DNA of 64,000 nucleotides. It comes from Pseudescherichia sp031998825 (GTDB taxonomy: Bacteria > Pseudomonadota > Gammaproteobacteria > Enterobacterales > Enterobacteriaceae). The translations under genes and the position numbers were made by a program. The DNA lies in assembly GCF_031998825.1 (NCBI RefSeq), contig NZ_DAMACX010000014.1:20494-84493 (forward strand), given 5' to 3'. The notes under the pieces were generated by a model. That model saw only the letters and a list, made by a program, of their open reading frames with translations. It made no database searches and was not told the DNA's origin. The stretch's first letter is position 1; each line of letters opens with the position of its first letter. Positions 15,967-25,337 of the stretch are shown here, in pieces.

Positions 15967-16821
15967 ATGACCAAAGAAATGCAAACTTTAGCTTTAGCCC
16001 CTGTTGGTAACCTGGAGTCTTACATCCGGGCCGCTAACGCTTGGCCGATGTTAACGGCTGATGAAGAGCGGGCGCTGGCTGAAAAGCTGCATTACCAGGG
16101 CGATCTGGAAGCAGCTAAAACGCTGATCCTGTCTCACCTGCGCTTTGTTGTTCATATTGCTCGTAACTACTCGGGCTATGGCCTGCCGCAGGCGGACCTG
16201 ATCCAGGAAGGTAACATCGGTCTGATGAAGGCCGTGCGCCGCTTCAATCCAGAAGTGGGCGTGCGTCTGGTCTCGTTCGCGGTGCACTGGATCAAAGCCG
16301 AAATCCATGAATACGTGCTGCGTAACTGGCGTATCGTGAAGGTCGCCACCACGAAAGCGCAGCGTAAACTGTTCTTTAACCTGCGTAAAACCAAGCAGCG
16401 TCTGGGCTGGTTCAACCAGGACGAAGTCGAAATGGTGGCACGCGAGCTGGGCGTCTCCAGTAAAGACGTGCGCGAGATGGAGTCTCGTATGGCGGCGCAG
16501 GACATGACCTTCGATATGTCCTCCGACGACGAGTCCGATAGCCAGCCGATGGCACCGGTGCTCTATCTGCAGGATAAGTCGTCTAACTTTGCCGACGGCA
16601 TTGAAGACGATAACTGGGAAGAGCAGGCGGCAAACCGCCTAACCGATGCGATGCAGGGTCTTGACGAGCGTAGCCAGGCGATCATTCGCGCCCGCTGGCT
16701 GGACGAAGACAACAAGTCCACGCTGCAGGAGCTGGCTGACCAGTACGGCGTCTCTGCCGAACGCGTGCGTCAGCTGGAAAAGAACGCGATGAAAAAACTG
16801 CGCGCGGCAATCGAAGCGTAA
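15967..16821 (+). CDS. rpoH: RNA polymerase heat-shock sigma factor RpoH (sigma-32)
   Basis: A 284-residue group 3-like sigma-70 family factor that directs RNA polymerase to heat-shock promoters. Region 2 (LRFVVHIARNYSGYGLPQADLIQEG), the RpoH box (QRKLFFNLRKTKQ) and region 4 with the helix-turn-helix (LQELADQYGVSAERVRQLEKNAMKKL) are intact. Length equals the K-12 protein. The 277 bases upstream carry a sigma-E promoter and DnaA box. In E. coli the start region of this mRNA folds into a thermosensor; the start context here is compatible but I did not fold it. A terminator follows. Confidence 0.98.
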   Translation: MTKEMQTLALAPVGNLESYIRAANAWPMLTADEERALAEKLHYQGDLEAAKTLILSHLRFVVHIARNYSGYGLPQADLIQEGNIGLMKAVRRFNPEVGVRLVSFAVHWIKAEIHEYVLRNWRIVKVATTKAQRKLFFNLRKTKQRLGWFNQDEVEMVARELGVSSKDVREMESRMAAQDMTFDMSSDDESDSQPMAPVLYLQDKSSNFADGIEDDNWEEQAANRLTDAMQGLDERSQAIIRARWLDEDNKSTLQELADQYGVSAERVRQLEKNAMKKLRAAIEA

Positions 16822-16842
16822 CCTCCGCGAAGTCACCTGCTA

Positions 16843-16879
16843 AACCCCTGGATGAGAGTCCGGGGGTTTTGTTTTTTTA
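16843..16879 (+). terminator. Rho-independent terminator of rpoH
   Basis: AACCCC and GGGGTT arms with an inner GGA/TCC pairing are followed by TTTTGTTTTTTT, 22 bases after the rpoH stop. Confidence 0.9.
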
Positions 16880-16958
16880 GCGTCCGCTCTGGCGAATTTT
16901 TAGCCCCTGGCAAACACTTACAGATGCGCTACGCATGGGTATTTCTCAGGGGGACAGG

Positions 16959-18224
16959 GTGAAAAATAACGAACTAAACAAACGCCGCTTGCAGGCGACG
17001 CCGCGCGGCATCGGCGTCATGTGTAACTTCTTCGCCGACAGAGCGGAGAACGCCACGCTGTGGGATATAGAGGGCAACGAGGTGATCGACTTCGCCGCCG
17101 GGATCGCGGTGCTGAATACCGGTCATCGCCACCCGAAGGTTGTGGCGGCGGTGGAGAAACAGCTCCACGCTTTTACCCATACGGCCTATCAGGTGGTGCC
17201 CTACGAGAGCTACGTGACGCTGGCGGAGAAGATCAACGCCCGCGTACCGATCGAGGGGCCAGCAAAAACTGCCTTCTTCTCTACCGGTGCGGAAGCGGTA
17301 GAGAACGCCATTAAAATCGCCCGCGCCTATACCAAACGCCCTGGCGTCATCGCCTTCGGCGGTGGCTTTCATGGCCGCACCTCGATGACGATGGCTCTCA
17401 CCGGTAAAGTCGCCCCCTACAAAATTGGCTTTGGCCCTTTCCCCGGTTCGATCTTTCATGCTCAGTATCCGAATGCGGTACATGACGTCTCAACCCAGGA
17501 TGCGCTGAAGAGCCTGGAGCGCATCTTTAAAGCCGATATCGCCCCGGACCAGGTGGCGGCTATCCTGCTGGAGCCAGTGCAGGGGGAGGGCGGCTTTGTC
17601 ATCGCGCCCGACGACTTTATGCAGGGCGTGCGTAAGCTCTGCGACCAGCACGGCATTCTGCTCATCGCTGATGAGGTTCAGAGCGGCTATGCCCGCACCG
17701 GCAAACTCTTTGCGATGGAGCACTACAGCGTCAAGCCGGATCTGATCACCATGGCGAAAAGTCTCGCGGGCGGCCTGCCCCTGTCGGCGGTCTCCGGTCG
17801 TGCCGAGGTGATGGATGCCCCCGCGCCGGGTGGCTTGGGCGGTACCTACGCCGGTAACCCGCTGGCGATCGCCTCCGCGCTGGCGGTGCTGGAGGTCATT
17901 GAAGAAGAGCAGCTTTGCGAGCGCTCCCGCATGCTGGGGGAAACGCTGGTGGCGGAGCTGAACAAGGCGAAGGCCGCCTGCCCGTATATTGCCGACGTGC
18001 GTGCCCTGGGTTCGATGGTCGCCGTGGAGTTTAGCGATCCGCAGAGCGGTGAGCCGTCGCCAGCCTTTACCCAGAAGGTGCAGGCCCACGCGCTGGAGGC
18101 GGGCCTGCTGCTGCTCAGCTGCGGCGTCTACGGCAACGTCATTCGCTTCCTCTATCCGCTTACCATTCCCGACGCGCAGTTCCGCCGTGCGCTGGATATC
18201 CTCTCCCGCTCGCTGGCGCAGTAA
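16959..18224 (+). CDS. 4-aminobutyrate (GABA) transaminase, PuuE/GabT family
   Basis: A 421-residue class III PLP-dependent aminotransferase. The PLP lysine is Lys267 (TMAKSLAGG), preceded by the cofactor Asp238 in IADEVQSG. Sequence stretches VMCNFFA, THTAYQVVPYESY and IRFLYPLTIPDAQF are closer to E. coli PuuE (putrescine catabolism) than to GabT. The enzyme should convert GABA and 2-oxoglutarate to succinate semialdehyde and glutamate. I place the start at the GTG at 16959, which follows CAGGGGGACAGG and gives the PuuE length; the frame opens earlier at 16935. It stands alone between rpoH and livJ, where K-12 has no such gene, and no puu or gab partner is visible. Confidence 0.88.
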   Translation: MKNNELNKRRLQATPRGIGVMCNFFADRAENATLWDIEGNEVIDFAAGIAVLNTGHRHPKVVAAVEKQLHAFTHTAYQVVPYESYVTLAEKINARVPIEGPAKTAFFSTGAEAVENAIKIARAYTKRPGVIAFGGGFHGRTSMTMALTGKVAPYKIGFGPFPGSIFHAQYPNAVHDVSTQDALKSLERIFKADIAPDQVAAILLEPVQGEGGFVIAPDDFMQGVRKLCDQHGILLIADEVQSGYARTGKLFAMEHYSVKPDLITMAKSLAGGLPLSAVSGRAEVMDAPAPGGLGGTYAGNPLAIASALAVLEVIEEEQLCERSRMLGETLVAELNKAKAACPYIADVRALGSMVAVEFSDPQSGEPSPAFTQKVQAHALEAGLLLLSCGVYGNVIRFLYPLTIPDAQFRRALDILSRSLAQ

Positions 18225-18229
18225 TCCCC

Positions 18230-18260
18230 CGCCCGGTGGCATACGACTGCCGGGCATACG
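18230..18260. repeat. Single REP unit after the transaminase gene
   Basis: A GCCCGGTGGC / GCCGGGC imperfect palindrome six bases after the stop codon. It is a degenerate copy of the REP units found elsewhere in the window. Confidence 0.6.
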
Positions 18261-18420
18261 CTATTAACATTTCAAAATATCTATTCCCAAAAGATAAAAA
18301 TGGGGTATGTTTTAGCAGAGTGTGCTGAAAAGGCGCGCACAGCAGACGCATATATGAAATAAAGCGCCATAAAACAACATCACAAAAAACGTTACAACCA
18401 GAACAATGGGGAATCTCAGG

Positions 18421-19521
18421 ATGAAAATGAAGGGTAAAGCGTTACTGGCAGGATGTATTGCGTTGGCATTCAGCACCATGGCACAGGCAGACATTAAAGT
18501 GGCCGTGGTGGGCGCGATGTCCGGTCCGGTTGCGCAGTACGGCGATCAGGAGTTTACCGGCGCGGAACAAGCCGTTGCAGACATTAATGCGAAAGGCGGG
18601 ATCAAAGGCGAAAAACTGCAAATTGTAAAATACGATGACGCCTGTGACCCGAAACAGGCCGTTGCGGTGGCGAACAAAGTGATTAACGATGGCATCAAAT
18701 ATGTTATCGGTCACCTCTGCTCCTCCTCCACGCAGCCGGCTTCTGATATCTATGAAGACGAAGGCATTTTGATGATCACCCCGGCGGCAACCGCTCCGGA
18801 GCTGACCGCGCGTGGTTATAAACTGGTGCTGCGCACCACCGGTCTCGACTCCGATCAGGGCCCGACCGCCGCGAAATACATTCTGGAAAAGGTGAAACCG
18901 CAGCGTATCGCCATCGTTCACGATAAACAGCAGTATGGTGAGGGCCTGGCCCGCGCCGTGCAGGATAACCTGAAGAAAGGCAACGCCAACGTGGTGTTCT
19001 TTGACGGTATCACCGCCGGTGAGAAAGACTTCTCCACGCTGGTGGCGCGTCTGAAGAAAGAGAACATCGACTTCGTCTACTACGGCGGCTACCACCCGGA
19101 GATGGGCCAGATCCTGCGTCAGGCCCGTGCTGCCGGCCTGAAAACCCAGTTTATGGGCCCAGAAGGGGTAGCGAACGTATCGCTCTCTAACATCGCTGGC
19201 GAATCCGCTGAAGGCATGCTGGTGACCAAGCCGAAGAACTACGATCAGGTTCCGGCTAACAAACCGATTGTGGATGCGATCAAGGCGAAGAAACAGGATC
19301 CGAGCGGCGCGTTCGTGTGGACCACCTATGCCGCGCTGCAATCGCTGCAGGCTGGCCTGAATCAGTCCGACGAACCGGCGGAAATCGCCACCTGGCTGAA
19401 AGCCAACTCCGTGGAAACCGTAATGGGTCCGCTGACATGGGATGAGAAGGGCGACCTGAAAGGCTTCGAGTTCGGCGTGTTTACCTGGCATGCGAACGGC
19501 ACCGCCACGGATGCCAAATAG
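18421..19521 (+). CDS. livJ: Leu/Ile/Val-binding periplasmic protein LivJ
   Basis: A 366-residue secreted ABC solute receptor for leucine, isoleucine and valine that works with the LivHMGF complex. Signal peptide MKMKGKALLAGCIALAFS ends near AQA (residue 23); the mature chain begins DIKVAVVGAMSGPVAQYGDQ. It is close to identical to E. coli LivJ across the body, including the CDPKQAV segment. The start at 18421 was preferred over an upstream in-frame ATG because it yields a canonical signal peptide. It has its own promoter region; E. coli livJ is repressed by Lrp with leucine. Confidence 0.97.
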   Translation: MKMKGKALLAGCIALAFSTMAQADIKVAVVGAMSGPVAQYGDQEFTGAEQAVADINAKGGIKGEKLQIVKYDDACDPKQAVAVANKVINDGIKYVIGHLCSSSTQPASDIYEDEGILMITPAATAPELTARGYKLVLRTTGLDSDQGPTAAKYILEKVKPQRIAIVHDKQQYGEGLARAVQDNLKKGNANVVFFDGITAGEKDFSTLVARLKKENIDFVYYGGYHPEMGQILRQARAAGLKTQFMGPEGVANVSLSNIAGESAEGMLVTKPKNYDQVPANKPIVDAIKAKKQDPSGAFVWTTYAALQSLQAGLNQSDEPAEIATWLKANSVETVMGPLTWDEKGDLKGFEFGVFTWHANGTATDAK

Positions 19522-19530
19522 TTGATGTAT

Positions 19531-19616
19531 ACGCCGGGCGGCGGCTAACGCCTTGCCCGGCCTACGTCACTTAAACCATGTAGGCCCGGTAAGCGCAAGC
19601 GCCACCGGGCTTTTTT
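19531..19616. repeat. BIME (two REP units) between livJ and panM
   Basis: Two inverted GCCGGGCGGCG / GCCACCGGGC units lie between convergent genes. The right-hand unit ends in TTTTTT and could also act as a terminator for livJ. Confidence 0.85.
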
Positions 19617-19623
19617 ATGGCTG

Positions 19624-20010
19624 CTACAGCCGCTTTTCCCAGCCGTCCTGCTGCGGGCGAAAGCCCAGCGCCTGGGTAAAGGCTGCCATGATGCTGCGGT
19701 CCTCGACGCCGACGTCTGCTATCCACCAGCGGGTCACCTGCGGATTGCGCGCCATCGCCTCTTCAATCAGGTACTGCCCCACGCCACGACGGCGCGTTAC
19801 GTCCCGTACGCGCAGAGAATCCAGCGCCCCCTCGCTGCCGCTAAGGGTCACGCGCACTGCCGCCAGCAGTCGCTCATTAAAGCGGGCGGCGTAGATCTGG
19901 TGCGTATCGTCAACGTTTAACGACGATGCGGAGTACTCCGGCCAAATTTTAGCTAAATCAATGCGATCCTGGTCGCTAAACGTGTCTAAACGGATAATAG
20001 TCAGTTTCAT
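19624..20010 (-). CDS. panM: Aspartate 1-decarboxylase maturation and regulatory factor PanM (PanZ)
   Basis: A 128-residue GNAT-fold protein. In E. coli PanM binds the PanD pro-enzyme, promotes its self-cleavage to the active pyruvoyl form and, with acetyl-CoA bound, inhibits it, tuning beta-alanine and coenzyme A synthesis. The acetyl-CoA loop RVRDVTRRRGVGQYL is visible near residues 66-80. Position between livJ and livK on the opposite strand is the same as in E. coli. Confidence 0.93.
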   Translation of the reverse strand: MKLTIIRLDTFSDQDRIDLAKIWPEYSASSLNVDDTHQIYAARFNERLLAAVRVTLSGSEGALDSLRVRDVTRRRGVGQYLIEEAMARNPQVTRWWIADVGVEDRSIMAAFTQALGFRPQQDGWEKRL

Positions 20011-20438
20011 TCACTGCGGGTCCAAATCTCAAAAGATGGCAGCAGTGTACTCAATTTCATTAGCCAGACGCTTTCACTTTTTAATCACGTGGATCAGGTG
20101 AATACTTTTAGCGCAGCCGCTGAAGCAGTTTTAAACATCAGGGATCGAAAAACAGGCAGTTTTTTTATCTAATGAGTAGTGATTTATTCCGCTCTTTGTC
20201 CCATTATTTTATGCTGATGGGCGCGCTTTTTTTTGTTTATCTCTGCATAAATACAGAATATTATCTCTGCTTAATAGCCTGAAAAATAGAGTATTTACTC
20301 AGGTTTTACGGTAAAAACTGCGCTAAACCATTAAGCATGCTGGTAAAAATAGCGTTGTTTAATAAAAGTACAGAATGCTTTTTAACCATAATAAAACAAA
20401 ATATATACACATCACGACGGTAATGGGGATTTCAGGTT
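20011..20438. promoter_or_regulatory. AT-rich control region between panM and livK, no gene seen
   Basis: These 428 bases are markedly AT-rich and hold no plausible coding frame. They must contain the panM promoter (leftward) and the livK operon promoter (rightward). E. coli livK is regulated by Lrp, whose sites are AT-rich and degenerate, so I cannot place them. A CCCAT/ATGGG pair followed by CGCGC and T8 near 20200-20234 is a weak terminator-like structure of unclear use. Confidence 0.5.
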
Positions 20439-21548
20439 ATGAGAAGGAACGCGAAGACGTTGATCGCGGGCGCGATTGCACTGGCGGTGTCATATAGCGC
20501 GTCGGCTGCCGATATTAAAGTTGCCGTAGTGGGTGCAATGTCCGGGCCGGTCGCTCAGTGGGGAGACATGGAGTTCAACGGTGCACGCCAGGCTATCAAA
20601 GATATCAACGCCAAAGGCGGCATTAAGGGCGACAAGCTGGTTGCCGTGGAGTATGACGACGCCTGCGATCCAAAACAGGCCGTGGCGGTAGCGAATAAAA
20701 TCGTTAATGACGGTATTCAATATGTGATCGGCCACCTCTGCTCATCATCAACCCAGCCCGCGTCGGATATTTATGAAGACGAAGGCATTCTGATGATCTC
20801 TCCAGGCGCAACTAACCCGGAGCTGACCGCACGCGGCTACAAAACCATTATGCGCACCGCCGGGCTGGACTCGTCGCAGGGGCCAACCGCAGCGAAATAC
20901 ATTCTTGAGAAGGTGAAACCGCAGCGTATCGCCATCATTCATGACAAACAGCAGTACGGCGAAGGTCTGGCCCGCTCCGTGCAGGATGGCCTGAAAAAGG
21001 GCAACGCGAACGTTGTCTTCTTCGACGGTATCACCGCTGGTGAGAAAGACTTCTCGGCGCTGATCTCCCGACTGCAGAAAGAGAATATCGACTTCGTCTA
21101 CTACGGCGGCTACTACCCGGAGATGGGGCAGATGCTGCGCCAGGCGCGAGCCAACGGCCTGAAGACCCAGTTTATGGGGCCGGAAGGGGTAGGCAATGCG
21201 TCACTCTCCAATATCGCGGGTAGTGCAGGCGAGGGGATGCTGGTCACGATGCCAAAACGCTATGACCAGGATCCGGCTAACGGCGCTATCGTAGAGGCGC
21301 TTAAGGCGGAAAAGAAAGATCCTTTAGGCCCTTACGTCTGGATCACCTACGCCGCTGTGCAGTCGCTGGCGACGGCGCTTGAGCGGTCCGGCAGCGCCGA
21401 TCCGCTGGCACTCGCCACAGATTTAAAATCTCACGGGGCAAATACCGTGATTGGGCCGCTGAACTGGGATGAAAAAGGCGATCTGAAGGGATTTGAGTTC
21501 GGTGTCTTTGAATGGCATGCCGATGGTTCGTCTTCGGTAGCTAAGTAA
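20439..21548 (+). CDS. livK: Leucine-specific binding protein LivK
   Basis: A 369-residue periplasmic receptor, about 80 percent alike by eye to LivJ in this window, with signal peptide MRRNAKTLIAGAIALAVS ending at ASA. It delivers leucine to LivHMGF. It heads the livKHMGF operon and is separated by 45 bases from livH. It appears to be a duplicate of livJ that has diverged mainly near the C-terminus and the signal sequence. Confidence 0.96.
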   Translation: MRRNAKTLIAGAIALAVSYSASAADIKVAVVGAMSGPVAQWGDMEFNGARQAIKDINAKGGIKGDKLVAVEYDDACDPKQAVAVANKIVNDGIQYVIGHLCSSSTQPASDIYEDEGILMISPGATNPELTARGYKTIMRTAGLDSSQGPTAAKYILEKVKPQRIAIIHDKQQYGEGLARSVQDGLKKGNANVVFFDGITAGEKDFSALISRLQKENIDFVYYGGYYPEMGQMLRQARANGLKTQFMGPEGVGNASLSNIAGSAGEGMLVTMPKRYDQDPANGAIVEALKAEKKDPLGPYVWITYAAVQSLATALERSGSADPLALATDLKSHGANTVIGPLNWDEKGDLKGFEFGVFEWHADGSSSVAK

Positions 21549-21593
21549 ATCTCAATCGCCCGCTCAGCCGGGCGAGTTTAGAAAGGTTACGTT

Positions 21594-22520
21594 ATGTCCG
21601 AGCAGTTTCTCTACTTCCTGCAGCAGATGTTTAACGGCGTGACGCTGGGAAGCACCTATGCGCTCATCGCCATCGGTTACACCATGGTCTACGGCATTAT
21701 CGGCATGATCAACTTCGCCCACGGCGAGGTCTACATGATCGGCAGCTATGTCTCCTTTATGATTATTGCCGCCCTGATGATGATGGGCATCGACAGCAGC
21801 TGGCTGCTGGTCGCTGCCGGATTCGTTGGCGCGATTGTTATCGCCAGCGCCTACGGCTGGAGTATCGAACGGGTGGCCTATCGCCCGGTGCGTAAATCCA
21901 AGCGCCTGATCGCGCTGATCTCCGCCATCGGGATGTCCATCTTCCTGCAAAACTACGTCAGCCTGACCGAAGGCTCGCGTGACGTGGCTCTGCCGAGTCT
22001 CTTCAACGGCCAGTGGACTATCGGCAGCAGCGAGAATTTCGCCGCCTCGATCACCACCATGCAGCTGGTGATCTGGATTGTCACCTTCGTTGCCATGCTG
22101 GCGCTGACTCTGTTCATCCGCTACTCCCGCATGGGCCGCGCCTGCCGCGCCTGCGCGGAAGATCTGAAGATGGCCAGCCTGCTGGGGATCAACACCGACC
22201 GCGTCATTGCGCTCACCTTTGTGATTGGTGCGGCGATGGCCGCCGTGGCGGGCGTTCTGCTCGGCCAGTTCTACGGCGTAATCAACCCCTACATCGGCTT
22301 TATGGCGGGGATGAAGGCCTTTACCGCCGCGGTGCTGGGCGGGATCGGCAGTATTCCCGGCGCGATGATTGGCGGCCTGATCCTCGGCGTGGCCGAATCG
22401 CTCTCCTCCGCGTATCTGAGTACCGAATATAAAGATGTGGTGTCGTTTGCGCTGCTGATCCTGGTGCTGTTGGTGATGCCAACCGGTATCCTGGGCCGCC
22501 CGGAGGTTGAAAAAGTATGA
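21594..22520 (+). CDS. livH: Branched-chain amino acid ABC transporter permease LivH
   Basis: A 308-residue inner-membrane permease with about eight hydrophobic spans and the family motif YAYIAIGYTMVYGIIGMINFAHG-like start (residues 22-44) and GRACRACAEDLKMASLLGIN, the EAA-like loop contacting LivG/LivF. It overlaps livM by four bases (ATGA). Confidence 0.96.
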   Translation: MSEQFLYFLQQMFNGVTLGSTYALIAIGYTMVYGIIGMINFAHGEVYMIGSYVSFMIIAALMMMGIDSSWLLVAAGFVGAIVIASAYGWSIERVAYRPVRKSKRLIALISAIGMSIFLQNYVSLTEGSRDVALPSLFNGQWTIGSSENFAASITTMQLVIWIVTFVAMLALTLFIRYSRMGRACRACAEDLKMASLLGINTDRVIALTFVIGAAMAAVAGVLLGQFYGVINPYIGFMAGMKAFTAAVLGGIGSIPGAMIGGLILGVAESLSSAYLSTEYKDVVSFALLILVLLVMPTGILGRPEVEKV

Positions 22521-23794
22521 AACCGATGCATTTTGCGATGGCGCTGCTCTCCGCTGCGCTCTTCTTTGTGCTGGCCGGCGTCTTTATGGGCGTCCAGCTC
22601 AGCCTCGACGGCACCAGGCTGGTGGTCGGCAGCGCGGCAGATATCCGCTGGCAGTGGGTCTTAATCGGCACCGCGGTAGTCTTTCTCTTCCAGCTCCTGC
22701 GTCCCATGATGCAGAAAGGGCTGAAGAACGTCTCCGGGCCGAAGTTCATCCTGCCCGCCATTGACGGTTCGACGGTCAAACAGAAGCTGTTCCTCGTGGC
22801 TCTGCTGGTCGCCGCCGTGGCGTGGCCGTTTGTGGTTTCCCGCGGCACGGTGGATATTGCCACCCTGACCATGATCTACATTATCCTCGGTCTCGGGCTG
22901 AACGTGGTGGTGGGTCTGTCCGGCCTGCTGGTGCTGGGCTACGGCGGTTTCTACGCCATCGGTGCCTACACCTTTGCGCTGCTGAACCACTACTACGGTC
23001 TTGGCTTCTGGACCTGCCTGCCGCTGGCGGGGCTGGTCTCGGCCGCGGCGGGATTCCTGCTGGGCTTCCCGGTGCTGCGCCTGCGCGGTGACTATCTGGC
23101 GATCGTGACCCTCGGCTTCGGTGAGATCGTGCGTATTCTGCTGCTCAACAACACCGAGGTGACCGGCGGCCCGAACGGCATTAGCCAGATCCCGAAACCC
23201 ACGCTGTTTGGCCTTGAGTTTAGCCGTACCGCCCGCGAAGGCGGCTGGGATACCTTCAGCAACTTCTTCGGCGTGAAATACGATCCCAGCGACCGCGTGG
23301 TCTTCCTCTACCTGGTGGCGCTGCTGCTGGTAGTATTTACCCTGTTCGTGATTAACCGCCTGCTGCGCATGCCGCTGGGCCGCGCGTGGGAAGCGCTGCG
23401 TGAGGATGAGATCGCCTGCCGCTCGCTGGGCCTCAATCCGACCCGCATCAAGCTGACCGCCTTTACCATCAGCGCCGGGTTTGCGGGCTTTGCCGGTACG
23501 CTGTTTGCCGCTCGTCAGGGCTTCGTTAGCCCGGAATCCTTTACCTTTGCCGAGTCCGCCTTTGTACTGGCGATTGTGGTACTGGGTGGGATGGGCTCGC
23601 AGTTCGCGGTTATTCTCGCGGCGATCCTGCTGGTGGTCTCCCGTGAGCTGATGCGTGATTTCAATGAGTACAGCATGTTAATGCTGGGTGGTTTGATGGT
23701 ACTGATGATGATTTGGCGTCCTGAAGGCTTGCTGCCGATGACCCGTCCGCAGTTGAAACTGAAAAACGGGCAAGTGAAAGGAGAGCAGGCATGA
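22517..23794 (+). CDS. livM: Branched-chain amino acid ABC transporter permease LivM
   Basis: A 425-residue permease that pairs with LivH. After an N-terminal extension of about 100 residues with two hydrophobic segments, the core starts near GLGLNVVVGLSGLLVLGYGGF and contains the EAA-like loop GRAWEALREDEIACRSLGLNP. Start and stop overlap both neighbours by four bases, so the four downstream liv genes are translationally coupled. Confidence 0.96.
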   Translation: MKPMHFAMALLSAALFFVLAGVFMGVQLSLDGTRLVVGSAADIRWQWVLIGTAVVFLFQLLRPMMQKGLKNVSGPKFILPAIDGSTVKQKLFLVALLVAAVAWPFVVSRGTVDIATLTMIYIILGLGLNVVVGLSGLLVLGYGGFYAIGAYTFALLNHYYGLGFWTCLPLAGLVSAAAGFLLGFPVLRLRGDYLAIVTLGFGEIVRILLLNNTEVTGGPNGISQIPKPTLFGLEFSRTAREGGWDTFSNFFGVKYDPSDRVVFLYLVALLLVVFTLFVINRLLRMPLGRAWEALREDEIACRSLGLNPTRIKLTAFTISAGFAGFAGTLFAARQGFVSPESFTFAESAFVLAIVVLGGMGSQFAVILAAILLVVSRELMRDFNEYSMLMLGGLMVLMMIWRPEGLLPMTRPQLKLKNGQVKGEQA

Positions 23795-24558
23795 GTGAGC
23801 CATTACTGTCCGTTAACGGCCTGATGATGCGCTTCGGCGGGCTGCTGGCGGTAAACAACGTCGCGCTGGAGCTGCGTCCGCAGGAGATTGTCTCCCTGAT
23901 TGGGCCGAACGGCGCGGGGAAAACCACGGTGTTCAACTGCCTGACCGGCTTCTATAAGCCCACCGGCGGCACCATCATGCTGCGTGACCAGCACCTGGAA
24001 GGGCTGCCGGGGCAGCAGATCGCCCGCATGGGCGTGGTGCGTACGTTCCAGCATGTGCGTCTGTTCCGTGAGATGACGGTGATAGAGAACCTGCTGGTCG
24101 CTCAGCATCAGCAGCTTAAGACTGGCCTCTTCTCCGGCCTGCTGAAGACTCCCGCTTTCCGCCGCGCCCAGAGCGAGGCCCTGGATCGCGCCGCGACATG
24201 GCTGGACCGCATCGGCCTGCTGGCCCACGCTAACCGTCAGGCCAGCAACCTGGCCTATGGCGACCAGCGCCGTCTGGAGATCGCCCGCTGCATGGTGACC
24301 CAGCCGGAGATCCTGATGCTGGACGAACCGGCGGCCGGGCTGAACCCGAAAGAGACCAAAGAGCTGGACGAGCTGATCGTTGAGCTACGTAACCATCACA
24401 ACACCACCATCCTGCTGATTGAGCACGATATGAAGCTGGTGATGGGTATCTCCGACCGTATCTACGTGGTAAACCAGGGTACGCCGCTGGCAAACGGCAC
24501 GCCGGAGCAGATTCGTAACAACCCGGACGTGATCCGCGCCTATTTAGGTGAAGCATAA
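23791..24558 (+). CDS. livG: Branched-chain amino acid ABC transporter ATPase LivG
   Basis: A 255-residue ABC ATPase. Walker A is GPNGAGKTT (near residues 38-46), the signature is LAYGDQRRLEIARCM, and Walker B is ILMLDEPAAGLNP. It carries the extra helical insertion between Walker A and signature typical of the LivG type. It forms a heterodimer with LivF to power LivHM. Confidence 0.97.
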   Translation: MSEPLLSVNGLMMRFGGLLAVNNVALELRPQEIVSLIGPNGAGKTTVFNCLTGFYKPTGGTIMLRDQHLEGLPGQQIARMGVVRTFQHVRLFREMTVIENLLVAQHQQLKTGLFSGLLKTPAFRRAQSEALDRAATWLDRIGLLAHANRQASNLAYGDQRRLEIARCMVTQPEILMLDEPAAGLNPKETKELDELIVELRNHHNTTILLIEHDMKLVMGISDRIYVVNQGTPLANGTPEQIRNNPDVIRAYLGEA

Positions 24559-25289
24559 TGGTGGTGACGCGTAACATGGAAAACGTGATGTTATCTTTTG
24601 ACCAGGTCAGCGCCCACTACGGCAAAATCCAGGCGCTGCACGACGTTAGCCTGCATATCAACCAGGGCGAAATCGTCACCCTGATCGGTGCCAACGGCGC
24701 GGGTAAAACCACCCTGCTCGGCACCCTGTGCGGCGATCCGCGCGCCAGCAGCGGGCGTATTGTCTTTGACGGTAAGGATATTACCGACTGGCAGACCGCT
24801 AAGATCATGCGCGAGGCGGTGGCGATTGTGCCGGAAGGGCGGCGCGTCTTCTCCCGCATGACGGTAGAGGAGAACCTGGCGATGGGCGGCTTCTTTGCCG
24901 ATCGCGACCAGTTCCATACCCGCATCAAGTGGGTCTACGAGCTGTTCCCGCGCCTGCACGAGCGTCGCATCCAGCGGGCTGGAACCATGTCCGGCGGTGA
25001 GCAGCAGATGCTAGCCATTGGCCGGGCGCTGATGAGCCAGCCGCGTCTGCTGCTGCTCGATGAGCCGTCTCTCGGTCTTGCGCCGATCATCATCCAGCAG
25101 ATCTTTGACACCATCGAACAGCTGCGTAAAGAGGGGATGACCATCTTCCTCGTAGAGCAGAACGCCAACCAGGCGCTGAAGCTCGCCGATCGCGGCTACG
25201 TGCTGGAGAACGGTCGCGTGGTGCTGTCCGATACCGGTGACGCACTGTTGGCTAACGAAGCGGTGCGCAGCGCCTATTTAGGCGGTTGA
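24558..25289 (+). CDS. livF: Branched-chain amino acid ABC transporter ATPase LivF
   Basis: A 243-residue ABC ATPase with Walker A GANGAGKTT, signature MSGGEQQMLAIGRAL and Walker B LLLLDEPSLGLAP. It is the last gene of livKHMGF. The ATG at 24558 overlaps the livG stop (TAATG) and has AGGTG seven bases upstream. This adds six residues (MVVTRN) before the E. coli-like start MENVMLSFDQ at 24576; initiation at the second ATG is possible. Confidence 0.95.
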   Translation: MVVTRNMENVMLSFDQVSAHYGKIQALHDVSLHINQGEIVTLIGANGAGKTTLLGTLCGDPRASSGRIVFDGKDITDWQTAKIMREAVAIVPEGRRVFSRMTVEENLAMGGFFADRDQFHTRIKWVYELFPRLHERRIQRAGTMSGGEQQMLAIGRALMSQPRLLLLDEPSLGLAPIIIQQIFDTIEQLRKEGMTIFLVEQNANQALKLADRGYVLENGRVVLSDTGDALLANEAVRSAYLGG

Positions 25290-25300
25290 TTCGTCTCCTA

Positions 25301-25331
25301 CGCCCGGCGGCGCTCTGCTTGCCGGGCCTAC
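25301..25331. repeat. REP unit between livF and ugpB
   Basis: A GCCCGGCGGCGC / GCCGGGC palindromic unit just after livF and seven bases before the first Pho box. Confidence 0.8.
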
Positions 25332-25337
25332 ATATTC

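Noticed and set aside
18442..19491. 349-codon open frame antisense to livJ
   Set aside because: Complete overlap with a highly conserved gene and no protein-like features; a by-product of codon bias.
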